A DNA stretch of 12,395 bases, taken from assembly GCA_003151555.1 (NCBI GenBank), contig PLXU01000110.1, forward strand, positions 3,733-16,127, given 5' to 3'. Source of the stretch: Acidimicrobiaceae bacterium (lineage in GTDB: Bacteria; Actinomycetota; Acidimicrobiia; Acidimicrobiales; RAAP-2). Shown piece by piece: positions 1 through 6,313 of the stretch. The notes under the pieces are model-generated. The model ran no database searches, had not been told where the DNA came from, and saw nothing but the letters and a program-made list of their open reading frames with translations. Every line of letters starts with the position of its first letter. The stretch's first letter is position 1. Both the position numbers and the translations under genes were made by a program.

Positions 1-461
1 CCACCGTGGTACGAGTGGTGAAAGCCGACGATCCGTTTCTTGCCGGTCGCGAAGCGCAACGCGCGAATCACGACGTCGCACGCGTCGCTGCCGGCGTGAC
101 CCAAGTAGACGCGACGATCGCCGCCGCCGGGCACAATCGCCAACAGCTCTTCCGCCAAACCAACCGAGTCGGGGTGCACGGCGGAGAGCCCCCCGGCCCC
201 GGGAGGATTCTGTGCGGCCCTGACCATGGCTTCGACCACTCGCGGGTGGCCGTGGCCCAATCCGGAGGCCGTCCAAGTCGCCGTGAGGTCCAGCAGTTCA
301 CGACCGCCCGCTTCTACGAGTGTGCAGCCGTGGCCCGACTCTACCGCGAGAGGGAAAAAGCGAAGTTTCTCTATACCCGCGACTGCCTTCAGGTCACGGG
401 TATAGAGATCCTTCGCCTGCGGGGCTAGTTGGTCCAGTCCCGGGGGAAGGTTGAACGTCAT
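1..461 (-). CDS. Class III aminotransferase, N-terminal part (runs off left edge)
   Basis: A PLP-dependent class III (omega) aminotransferase of the 4-aminobutyrate/putrescine aminotransferase type; only the first 153 codons lie in the window. I translated the minus strand from the ATG at 461. The protein begins MTFNLPPGLDQLAPQAKDLY and shows the family's N-terminal small domain (ELLDLTATWTASGLGHGHP, about residues 60-78). After that come the cofactor-phosphate region GHAGSDACDVVIR (about 123-135) and TGKKRIVGFHHSYHGG at the edge, matching the family pattern of a Gly/Ser-rich loop followed by F..YHG. The catalytic lysine lies beyond the window. The start overlaps the permease stop by one base (TAATG), so the two genes are almost certainly one operon with coupled translation. 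The substrate cannot be read from this part; an amine or omega-amino acid delivered by the permease is inferred. The frame is open to the edge with no stop. Confidence 0.85.
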   Translation of the reverse strand, partial: MTFNLPPGLDQLAPQAKDLYTRDLKAVAGIEKLRFFPLAVESGHGCTLVEAGGRELLDLTATWTASGLGHGHPRVVEAMVRAAQNPPGAGGLSAVHPDSVGLAEELLAIVPGGGDRRVYLGHAGSDACDVVIRALRFATGKKRIVGFHHSYHG

Positions 462-1978
462 TACACCTCGGCGGTGGGGAAGGGACCCTGACCGTGACCG
501 CTCGAGGCGGGCATCTCCTTACCTTCGGGCTCACTGAGATTCCTTGAGAGACCGATGCCCACCTTGCTCGCGAGCCCGGGCATGCCCACCGCAATGAGCA
601 GTCCGATCAGCATGATCGCCCCGGCGAGGAATGGTTCGGCGATCCAGTTCGTCTGACCTTTCACATTGAAATAGAAGACTGCGATTATCATCGCCGCGCC
701 GAGAATCGGGAAGATGACTTCGTACATCAATTCCTTTCGATCGCGCACCAAGTGAATCATCGTGCCGAGTTCCACCATCAGATACGAAACCATCAAGGTC
801 ATCGCCCCTACGGTAGCGAAATAGAAGTACGAGTCGAGTGCGGCGTCGCCGGTACCTATGACGGGGTGTCCGCTGACGAAGGAAAGGTAGTCCACGACCG
901 CAATTACTCCGAACACCGCAATCAGCGCTTTCACTGGCTGTTTGCGCTTCGCGTCAAGATACGCCCATGGCTTCGGTCCCAGGCCGTCACGAGCGAACGC
1001 GTAGAGCAATCGTCCCGCCGTTCCGGAAGAACCTAAGAAGCACGCGAAGGCCGAAATGACGGCCGTGAAGGAGATGATCAGCGAGAACCACAAACCAATG
1101 TAAGTGTGTCCCAACGCGGCCAGCGAGTTGCCCGACGTGGAAAAAGCCTTGATCCCAGCGGCGTTCGTGCCGAATCCGATGGTCTGCGCGAACATCACGA
1201 TGATGAACAGGACGCTCGTTCCTAAGACACAGCCCAAGAGCGCCTTCGGAATGTTCTTGGCGGGGTTGTCAGTCTCTTCGCCCAGTGACGCGCACGCCTC
1301 AAAACCGGCCCACGATAAGAACGCCGCCACGACAGCGGCCATGATTGTCGAGAAACTCTGACCCTTGGGGTTGAAGGTGCCAAAGTTAAAACCACCGCCG
1401 TGCGCAGCGCCACCCTTGGCGAAGATAACAATCACCAGAACGGTCATACAGATAATGCCGATGGTCTCAATCGCTAAGAGCGTGCGAACGACGTTGCGAA
1501 ACTCTCGAGTGACGAGGTATGCGCCCACCAAGAAACCCGCCAGAGCGCTGTAGACCCACGGCACTTGAAATGGATGCAAGTTACTTCCTTGCGCATTTGC
1601 GAGAAACGAGTTCACGAAACTACCCACGGCCCCTAAGCAGGCAATGGCGAACAACACGTAGGTCGCCATAATGCCGTAGCCCGAAAAGAACCCGGCGCGC
1701 GGACCGATGGTCATGCCAACAAGCGCGTAGGCACTCCCGGCCTGATTGAAGCGCTGCGTCAGGCGAAAGAACCCGTGCGCAATAAGGGCAATTCCGATTG
1801 CTCCAAGTACGAAGATCAACGGCACTGCTTTGCCGACCGCCGCGGCGGTCCCCTGACCGTTGCCGGACATGGCCAAACTCGGACCGACAATGCCCAACGA
1901 GAGTCCAATGGCCCCCCACATCTTTAGATTTCTCCGCGGTCGCGTGTACGGTGCCGCCTCATTGGTTTCAGTAGTCAT
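461..1978 (-). CDS. APC-superfamily amino acid/amine permease
   Basis: A 505-residue secondary transporter of the amino acid-polyamine-organocation (APC) family, located in the cytoplasmic membrane. The hydrophobic profile fits about 12 membrane helices. The first begins near residue 20 (KMWGAIGLSLGIVGPSLAMSG, a typical APC TM1 with the unwound Gly-rich segment). The family signature GFEACASLGEETDNP followed by A.NIP.A is at about residues 224-245. The last helices end near residue 475, with a polar cytoplasmic tail. Length is normal for the family. The ATG at 1978 is preceded by a G-rich ribosome-binding site (GGGGGGA, 2-3 nt spacing). The downstream aminotransferase overlaps its stop. The neighbourhood (GS-like ligases, decarboxylase, aminotransferases) suggests an amine, polyamine or amino-acid substrate, but substrate identity is inferred. 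Expression is probably driven by the promoter at 2331-2372, which leaves a long leader of about 350 nt. Confidence 0.93.
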   Translation of the reverse strand: MTTETNEAAPYTRPRRNLKMWGAIGLSLGIVGPSLAMSGNGQGTAAAVGKAVPLIFVLGAIGIALIAHGFFRLTQRFNQAGSAYALVGMTIGPRAGFFSGYGIMATYVLFAIACLGAVGSFVNSFLANAQGSNLHPFQVPWVYSALAGFLVGAYLVTREFRNVVRTLLAIETIGIICMTVLVIVIFAKGGAAHGGGFNFGTFNPKGQSFSTIMAAVVAAFLSWAGFEACASLGEETDNPAKNIPKALLGCVLGTSVLFIIVMFAQTIGFGTNAAGIKAFSTSGNSLAALGHTYIGLWFSLIISFTAVISAFACFLGSSGTAGRLLYAFARDGLGPKPWAYLDAKRKQPVKALIAVFGVIAVVDYLSFVSGHPVIGTGDAALDSYFYFATVGAMTLMVSYLMVELGTMIHLVRDRKELMYEVIFPILGAAMIIAVFYFNVKGQTNWIAEPFLAGAIMLIGLLIAVGMPGLASKVGIGLSRNLSEPEGKEMPASSGHGQGPFPTAEV

Positions 1979-2168
1979 ATTCCCCCCATAACTGTGTGCT
2001 CAAACTCGAGCGATTAGTTGATCAGTACTACTCTGCTTGCTTCGACTTCCCCACTTCGGCCACTCTGTCCATCGATTTGATGAAACGCCGCCTTATTTGT
2101 GCTGTCCCAAGGTTTCACTTAAGAAATCTCTCAGGTCATTCGCCGGTGAGTCGTCAAAACGCCTCAGC

Positions 2169-2270
2169 TCACGAACCGGCGCCCACGCCGATGCGAGAAA
2201 TTTGCGCGGCGTTTTTCGACCCGTAACGGCTCGTGTGCCCGATGGCCCACGTGTCGGCTCGACCTGTCAT
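2169..2270 (-). CDS. Putative 33-aa leader peptide ahead of the permease
   Basis: A short ORF starting with ATG at 2270, preceded by GGGGGTGATTT, a G-rich Shine-Dalgarno at normal spacing. It lies about 55 nt downstream of the expected transcription start of the 2331-2372 promoter. The peptide begins MTGRADTWAIGH and ends GVGAGS. It is not in the same frame as the permease and stops about 190 nt before it. Support comes from the similar ORF at 6233-6313, behind the sister promoter. Both have GGGGGT, then an ATG/GTG followed by ACAG, and both fit M-T-x-R-x-x-T-x-A-[IF]-[GA]-[HY]. I do not recognise the peptide. It may be a regulatory leader ORF, or similar by chance. Confidence 0.4.
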   Translation of the reverse strand: MTGRADTWAIGHTSRYGSKNAAQISRIGVGAGS

Positions 2271-2330
2271 AAATCACCCCCGCCGGCCAACTCTCATCCC
2301 ATTATCTCGGATAAGACGCGCCGCGAAACT

Positions 2331-2372
2331 GACATTAATGGTATACAGCCCTGAATGCAAGAAGTAATTCTG
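2331..2372 (-). promoter_or_regulatory. Shared promoter/operator module, copy A (permease operon)
   Basis: Read on the minus strand: TTGCAT (-35, 2355-2360), a 17-nt spacer containing the palindrome GTATAC (2341-2346), then TAATGT (-10, 2332-2337). Together with copies at 6138-6179 and 10181-10222 it aligns over 42 nt without gaps, 29 columns being identical in all three. Conservation includes a GAATT box just upstream of the -35. It points toward the permease start about 350 nt away. GTATAC inside the spacer fits a repressor operator; the GT-AT-AC dyad resembles GntR/FadR-type sites, which is inference. CTGAATGC occurs twice on the plus strand (2351-2358 and 2375-2382). Confidence 0.75.
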
Positions 2373-2435
2373 TGCTGAATGCCACGTCGCCAAACCCCGT
2401 TCGAGACGAGAAATGGCTAAATCAACGGGAAGTTA

Positions 2436-2448
2436 GTTCAGAATGAAC
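2436..2448. repeat. Small perfect inverted repeat GTTCA-GAA-TGAAC
   Basis: A 5-bp perfect dyad with a 3-nt centre, about 65 nt upstream of promoter copy A relative to minus-strand transcription. It could be a regulator site; the length is short enough to arise by chance. Confidence 0.3.
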
Positions 2449-2593
2449 GTGTCCCTCGACACTCCTGAGGCTCCCGGTCAAAGTTTTCGGCTAGAGAGAT
2501 CTCGAAAGTGAGACGACCAGCACCCCGGGGACGTGCAATGTCAACTCGGAGAGGCGACTCAGTCGGTGACGTCAAACTCGTGACGTGCTTCAT

Positions 2594-3958
2594 CTACACC
2601 GACCACGAATAGCGGAACTTCTCTATCAGTTCTTCCGCGGACAGCGTACTGGCGAGTTCAACTTCGTGTTCGCGCACCGCAACCATGGCGTCGACCAATA
2701 CGTCTCCCAGTATGGTGCGCACGACTTGACTCGAGCGCATTGACTCAATGTTGGAGGCCTGGGCGCCCCCAATTGTGACAATATTGCGCGCGGTGCGTTC
2801 ATCATCGCTTAACGATCCCGGGTCCATCGGCACCTCGTCGGGCAGTTCGAGCTCTTCTTGAATGCCTCGTCGACTAAGTCCGAGTATAAGTGCCGCCGCG
2901 CTGTAGGCATTCGCCGAGTGATCGACGCACTTGATCTCCACGTTCGCGCCGCGAGTATTTCCTGGCGTCGCTTCACATAACCTCAACGCCGCTTCGCGGT
3001 TTTCAAGTCCCCAACACGCGAAGGCACCCGACCAATTACCCGGTTGCAATCGCGTCGACGACAACAGCGACGGCGCCAGGACGCCCATGCTCTCGGGCAA
3101 CCACTTCACCAACCCGGCGATGGCAGCGGCGCCGTCGCGACTCAGCCCGTGAGGGCCGTTACCGCCAGAAAATAGTGGCTCACCATTGCGACTATACGAA
3201 ACGTGCAGATGAGCTCCATTGCCAATTCCATTGTGCACCGGCCGTGGTGAGAACGAGAGTTTGACTCCGTGAGCTCGCGCGACACGCCCCAAGACTATTC
3301 GCGCTAGCACGTAGTTGTCAGCGGCTTCCAATGCGCTCGCCGGCTCCGTCGTCAACTCAATCTGACCCATGCCGTATTCCGCGTGGAGTTGTTCGATCAT
3401 AAGTCCGGCAACGGCGAACGACTCGTGTACGTCGTCGAGAAACTTCGAGCGATCAAGTAAGGGGCCCAACCCATACGCGGGCCCATCGCCGACGCGGCCC
3501 GTGACCGAATCGAAGCAGGTGAATTCAATCTCGAACGCCGCGAGCGTTTCTATGCCGTCACTCTCGAACGCAACTTGGTGACGGCGCAGCGCTCCTCGCG
3601 CGCAATGACCGAGTGGTCTTCCGTGCTGGTCCGCCAACTCAATCGGCGCCCACGCGACTCCATCGCCCAAGTTCCTAATGGCGTCGAGATCAACTCGCAA
3701 ACGCATATCGCCCACGACGGAAAACGCCGACGTCAATACTAGCTGATCATCAATGGCGAACACGGCCCACGACGGTGCGGCGCCCAGTCCGGGCGAGTGA
3801 AACGACCCACCCTTTGCGCCCGGCACCTGCTTTGCACGAAAGACGCCCGAGTTATCGAGGAAGGTGCCAATCACAATTCGAACGCCGCCGTTTTCCAGGT
3901 CATGAGTGACGCTGGCGACGTCGTCCTGCGTACGATGGGCAAGGGTGGATTCAATCAT
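2594..3958 (-). CDS. Glutamine synthetase-like glutamate-amine ligase (PuuA/GlnA3 type), copy 1
   Basis: A 454-residue member of the GS-I fold, most like gamma-glutamyl-polyamine or gamma-glutamyl-amide ligases, which use ATP to join glutamate to an amine. Visible active-site elements (numbered from the TTG start at 3967) are: FEIEF at 145-149 (metal-binding E146, E148), AEYGMGQIELTTEP at 196-209 (E197, E204), NGIGNGAHLHVS at 246-257 (H253) and STRLQPGNW at 304-312. The nucleotide/substrate arginines are in LENREAALRL (R324, R329). The NLYDLPP adenylylation motif of true GlnA is absent, as expected for PuuA-like enzymes. I chose the ATG at 3958; a TTG at 3967 is the alternative, and neither has a strong Shine-Dalgarno. 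The gene is divergent from the decarboxylase at 4215 and shares a 256-nt upstream region with it. It is a distant paralogue of the ligase at 6310. The true amine substrate is unknown. Confidence 0.9.
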   Translation of the reverse strand: MIESTLAHRTQDDVASVTHDLENGGVRIVIGTFLDNSGVFRAKQVPGAKGGSFHSPGLGAAPSWAVFAIDDQLVLTSAFSVVGDMRLRVDLDAIRNLGDGVAWAPIELADQHGRPLGHCARGALRRHQVAFESDGIETLAAFEIEFTCFDSVTGRVGDGPAYGLGPLLDRSKFLDDVHESFAVAGLMIEQLHAEYGMGQIELTTEPASALEAADNYVLARIVLGRVARAHGVKLSFSPRPVHNGIGNGAHLHVSYSRNGEPLFSGGNGPHGLSRDGAAAIAGLVKWLPESMGVLAPSLLSSTRLQPGNWSGAFACWGLENREAALRLCEATPGNTRGANVEIKCVDHSANAYSAAALILGLSRRGIQEELELPDEVPMDPGSLSDDERTARNIVTIGGAQASNIESMRSSQVVRTILGDVLVDAMVAVREHEVELASTLSAEELIEKFRYSWSV

Positions 3959-4025
3959 GGTTGCCAACCATCCCTATTGGCAGTGCGTGCGTCGTTCGAG
4001 ATACTCGTTGCTCCATCGAGGCCGA

Positions 4026-4031
4026 AATATA
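4026..4031 (-). promoter_or_regulatory. Possible -10 box for the minus-strand ligase
   Basis: TATATT on the minus strand, about 65 nt upstream of the ligase start, in the divergent region shared with the decarboxylase. No convincing -35 at 16-18 nt (GACTTC is the nearest). The shared GTATAC promoter module is absent from this intergenic region, so the ligase and decarboxylase are probably controlled differently from the three module-bearing genes. Confidence 0.3.
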
Positions 4032-4104
4032 GCATTGCGAAGACGCGCGAAGTCCGCCATGATTTAGCAAGCAGCGACAAACTATCGAACAAAGGAGCGT
4101 AAGG

Positions 4105-4218
4105 ATGAGATTATCTCCTTGGTGTGGCGCCCAATCCGAGGGTGACCATGCCACCAGCGCGCTAGACCTCCGCGAAGAGCGGCCCGCTCGAAGGCCTTCG
4201 CTGCCAACGTTTTCATGA
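4105..4218 (+). CDS. 37-aa upstream ORF translationally coupled to the decarboxylase
   Basis: An ORF too short for routine calling, with an excellent ribosome-binding site (AAAGGAG at 4091-4097, 7 nt before the ATG at 4105). The peptide begins MRLSPWCGAQSEGD and ends RPARRPSLPTFS. Its stop TGA (4216-4218) overlaps the decarboxylase ATG (4215-4217) as ATGA, the classic coupling arrangement. The decarboxylase itself has no Shine-Dalgarno, so its translation probably depends on ribosomes finishing this ORF. An inverted repeat (GAGA-TTA-TCTC, extended by AAG/CTT, within 4101-4120) covers the ORF's start codon and could modulate initiation. The peptide is arginine-rich near its end. It recalls the SpeFL/orn-34 leader peptide of enterobacterial ornithine decarboxylase by architecture only; no sequence relation is claimed. 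It could also be a small functional protein. Confidence 0.6.
   Translation: MRLSPWCGAQSEGDHATSALDLREERPARRPSLPTFS
4189..4200. repeat. Perfect 12-bp palindrome inside the upstream ORF
   Basis: CGAAGGCCTTCG lies 14 nt before the decarboxylase ATG, within the end of the coupled upstream ORF. As RNA it can form a short stem in the place where a Shine-Dalgarno would be expected. This fits a requirement for translating ribosomes to open the region; that role is inference. Confidence 0.35.
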
Positions 4219-5657
4219 ACGAGAAGCCCTTACGCAACGACGCGACGCTGCTTGACATTTTCCTGCGTGTGCGCGACGAACCACGAAACGATTTCATCAT
4301 TCCTGGTCACAAGCGCCAAGGTCATCTTCTCGACGAAGGTCTCGGTCGTCTCGTGGATGGCGACGTTCCCCTCTACGGGGGACTCGATTCCATAAAGCAG
4401 ACCGACAATGCACTGCGTCACGCCGAGAGTCGCGCCGCGACTTTCTACGACGCGGACTGGTGCCGGTTTTCAAGCGGCGGCTCCACCCACACCAATCAAG
4501 CGCTCGCGCTCGCGCTCGGCCAGCCCGGTGACGTCGTGATCGCGTCTCGTTCACTCCACCGTTCGATGTTGCTCGGTTTCGTTCTGGCCGATTTACGCCC
4601 CGTATGGTTGCCAACTCACATTGACGATCACTGCGGATTGCCGCGTGGCACGTCGATCGACGACGTCGCGACTGCGCTGGCCTCGTACCCTGGAGCCGTG
4701 GCCCTGGTCCTCACCGAACCGGGATACGTGGGAACGATGTCGGACCTCCAGGCCATCTGTGAGTTGACCCACCAATACGGCGTGCCCGTGCTCGTCGACC
4801 AAGCGTGGGGCGCCCATTTTGGCGCCCACCCCGAACTGCCCAGGCACGCCCTGGCCAACGGCGCCGACGCGATGGTGACCAGCACGCACAAACTACTCGT
4901 GGGCTACAGCCAGGCCAGCGTGGCGGCCGCTCGTACGCAGCGTCTTGACCGCGACCGATTGGACCGCGGATTTGAGGCAACCCAGACCACGAGTCCCGCG
5001 GGCACTATCTTGGCGAGCAGTGACGCATCTCGAGCACTCATGGAAACCAGAGGCGCGGAACTCTTCGACCGAGTGCTCGCCTTGGTTCGATCGGCACGAC
5101 GGCGTCTGCGTGAAGAAGTTCCGGGGCTGCTCGTTCCCGACGAGGAAACCTTTGGCAGTGGCCGATTCGATCCCACTCGTCTCATAATCCAACTCGTGCC
5201 GCTCGGTATTGATGGCATTGAGGTCGAACGGCACTTGTCGCAGAACGGTATCTCCCTGGAGTTCGCCGATCGCGACACATTGATGCCACTCATCACCGTG
5301 GTCGACACCGAAGAGAGCGTCTCATCGTTGCTCGACCAACTCATACCGTTCCTGCTCGACGCGCGAGGCGAGATCCGCGAGTTCTCAACCGCGTTGAGTT
5401 GGCGCGTGCAGCCGGTCCAGGCCCTTAGCCCTCGAGAAGCTTTCTTTGCCCGTCACGAACGAGTCGAATCATCAATGGCGATCGGTCGCGTCAGTGCCGA
5501 ACTGGTGGCCCCGTATCCGCCGGGCGTGCCCGTGTTGGCACCTGGAGAAGTTGTCACCCGAGAGCTCGTGGAGGGGTTACTCGAAGTGGCTCGAAGCGGT
5601 GTTCGCATTGCGTACGCCGCGGATCCTTCCCTTACAACTCTCGAAGTGGTCGCCTAG
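4215..5657 (+). CDS. Orn/Lys/Arg decarboxylase-family PLP enzyme
   Basis: A 480-residue fold-type I PLP enzyme of the Orn/Lys/Arg decarboxylase family (short bacterial form, as in Bacillus SpeA/YaaO), expected to decarboxylate a basic amino acid to a di- or polyamine in the cytosol. It begins with the family's N-terminal pattern (FIIPGHKRQGH, 27-37), then GGSTHTNQAL (88-97) and SLHRS (113-117, usually CHKS). The aspartate loop is DQAWGAHFGAHPELP (D195), and the PLP Schiff-base lysine lies in STHKLL (K226). The usual DEAHGAH loop is altered to DQAWGAH, replacing the residue that commonly stacks on PLP (H to W) and the Glu with Gln. Orn, Lys or Arg specificity cannot be told from the sequence. 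The ATG at 4215 is chosen because it overlaps the stop of the upstream ORF; no Shine-Dalgarno is visible. It is divergent from the GS-like ligase, and convergent with the SHOCT gene 73 nt downstream. Confidence 0.88.
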   Translation: MNEKPLRNDATLLDIFLRVRDEPRNDFIIPGHKRQGHLLDEGLGRLVDGDVPLYGGLDSIKQTDNALRHAESRAATFYDADWCRFSSGGSTHTNQALALALGQPGDVVIASRSLHRSMLLGFVLADLRPVWLPTHIDDHCGLPRGTSIDDVATALASYPGAVALVLTEPGYVGTMSDLQAICELTHQYGVPVLVDQAWGAHFGAHPELPRHALANGADAMVTSTHKLLVGYSQASVAAARTQRLDRDRLDRGFEATQTTSPAGTILASSDASRALMETRGAELFDRVLALVRSARRRLREEVPGLLVPDEETFGSGRFDPTRLIIQLVPLGIDGIEVERHLSQNGISLEFADRDTLMPLITVVDTEESVSSLLDQLIPFLLDARGEIREFSTALSWRVQPVQALSPREAFFARHERVESSMAIGRVSAELVAPYPPGVPVLAPGEVVTRELVEGLLEVARSGVRIAYAADPSLTTLEVVA

Positions 5658-5659
5658 AC

Positions 5660-5682
5660 GTCCGGAAGACCGTTCCGCGGAC
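5660..5682. terminator. Hairpin between two convergent genes
   Basis: GTCC-GGAA / TTCC-GGAC stem with a 5-nt loop (GACCG) and a 2-nt bulge, starting 3 nt after the decarboxylase stop, in the 73-nt gap before the convergent SHOCT gene. There is no T-run, so it is at best a weak or factor-assisted terminator. Confidence 0.35.
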
Positions 5683-5730
5683 CTTCGCACCGTACCGCCA
5701 GGTTGTACCACGAGAAGAAGACTGCGACCC

Positions 5731-6006
5731 TTAGGGATCCTCGGGGAGCGCGTCTCTTGCGGCACGAAAACCCTCGGGTGTTAGCTCGCCTCGAGCCAGA
5801 CGCTCCTCGAGGATCCGCAGCGCCGGACTCTTGTGCTCATGCATGAGTCCATTGACGTAGCGAAGTGAGTGGTAGTGCTCGCTTCGGTGATGAAACACGA
5901 TGAACACGATCAGGAAAATCGCGCCCCACGCCAGAAGAATGAGGAAGAGCGACCAGGTAAAGGCGCCGTGACCCACGCCAGGGTTCCAATATCCGTAACC
6001 CCTCAT
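5731..6006 (-). CDS. Small SHOCT-domain membrane protein
   Basis: A 91-residue protein with one clear membrane helix (about residues 17-39, TWSLFLILLAWGAIFLIVFI) and a short soluble tail ending in a SHOCT-type helical hairpin (about 62-87, ALRILEERLARGELTPEGF with a following ARDAL). SHOCT domains are short C-terminal domains often found after a membrane segment; they are thought to act in oligomerisation or as adaptors, and this gene's role is unknown. The N-terminus is Gly/Tyr-rich (MRGYGYWNPGVGHG). The ATG at 6006 is supported by GGAAGG six nt upstream. It stands alone on the minus strand between two plus-strand metabolic genes and may be unrelated to them. Confidence 0.8.
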   Translation of the reverse strand: MRGYGYWNPGVGHGAFTWSLFLILLAWGAIFLIVFIVFHHRSEHYHSLRYVNGLMHEHKSPALRILEERLARGELTPEGFRAARDALPEDP

Positions 6007-6137
6007 AGCGAGCCTTCCGCGTTGGTAGTCATCCGCACATCCAATCGTTGACGGCCTAGAATGTTCAACTACTCAATCGTGACACTTCTAAGCGGAGTTC
6101 GCGACACGACGCAGGGAACCTTGATCAGCATGCATCT

Positions 6138-6179
6138 GAGAATTCTTACTTGCATTCAGAACGGTATACAGTTAGCCTC
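6138..6179 (+). promoter_or_regulatory. Shared promoter/operator module, copy C (second ligase)
   Basis: On the plus strand: a GAATTC box, TTGCAT (-35, 6150-6155), a 17-nt spacer with GTATAC (6164-6169) and TAGCCT (-10, 6173-6178). Expected transcription start is near 6185, about 125 nt before the ligase GTG at 6310 and about 48 nt before the leader ORF at 6233. It matches copies A and B without gaps over 42 nt. The three variable bases of the -10 are exactly the N positions of TANNNT. The rest of the 6007-6232 stretch shows nothing else I can support. Confidence 0.78.
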
Positions 6180-6232
6180 GATTTTTGGGTCGGATTTCAA
6201 TCAACGCGAAAACGAGCCACTGGGGGTATTTC

Positions 6233-6313
6233 GTGACAGAGCGTATCGCCACGAGAGCGTTTGCTTACTTCATGTGGCGGCGGACGCCATGTGAACATGA
6301 GGTCGTAGTGTGA
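6233..6313 (+). CDS. Putative 26-aa leader peptide coupled to the second ligase
   Basis: A short ORF with GTG start at 6233, preceded by GGGGGT (6222-6227) at 5-6 nt spacing. The peptide begins MTERIATRAFAYFMWRRTP and ends HEVVV. Its TGA stop (6311-6313) overlaps the ligase GTG (6310-6312) as GTGA, giving translational coupling like that seen at the decarboxylase. The start region (GGGGGT, a few T's, then GTGACAG) and the first residues resemble the ORF at 2169-2270 behind promoter copy A. The ligase also has its own GAGG at 6299-6302, so coupling may tune rather than fully control its translation. No known family recognised. Confidence 0.45.
   Translation: MTERIATRAFAYFMWRRTPCEHEVVV

Larger units (their letters stand above)
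1979..2593. other. 615-nt intergenic region upstream of the permease operon
   Basis: No convincing protein-coding gene. It lies downstream of the ligase (stop at 2594) and upstream of the permease (start 1978), both on the minus strand. It holds the promoter/operator module at 2331-2372, a short leader ORF at 2169-2270 and a small perfect dyad at 2436-2448. A weak inverted repeat (ACGTCA/TGACGT, 2569-2574 with 2581-2586) just after the ligase stop has no T-run, so I do not call it a terminator. The roughly 190 nt between the leader ORF stop and the permease start are unexplained. Confidence 0.6.

Noticed and set aside
2037..2354. 105-aa plus-strand ORF across the permease upstream region
   Set aside because: No Shine-Dalgarno, unnatural composition, and it runs through the promoter module on the other strand.
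2569..2586. ACGTCA/TGACGT inverted repeat after ligase copy 1 as terminator
   Set aside because: Only 6 bp with moderate GC and no T-run on the minus strand.
3974..4060. 28-codon ORF (minus) ending 6 nt before the TTG at 3967 of ligase copy 1
   Set aside because: No Shine-Dalgarno, and the best -10 (4026-4031) would start transcription inside it, so it would not be intact on the transcript.
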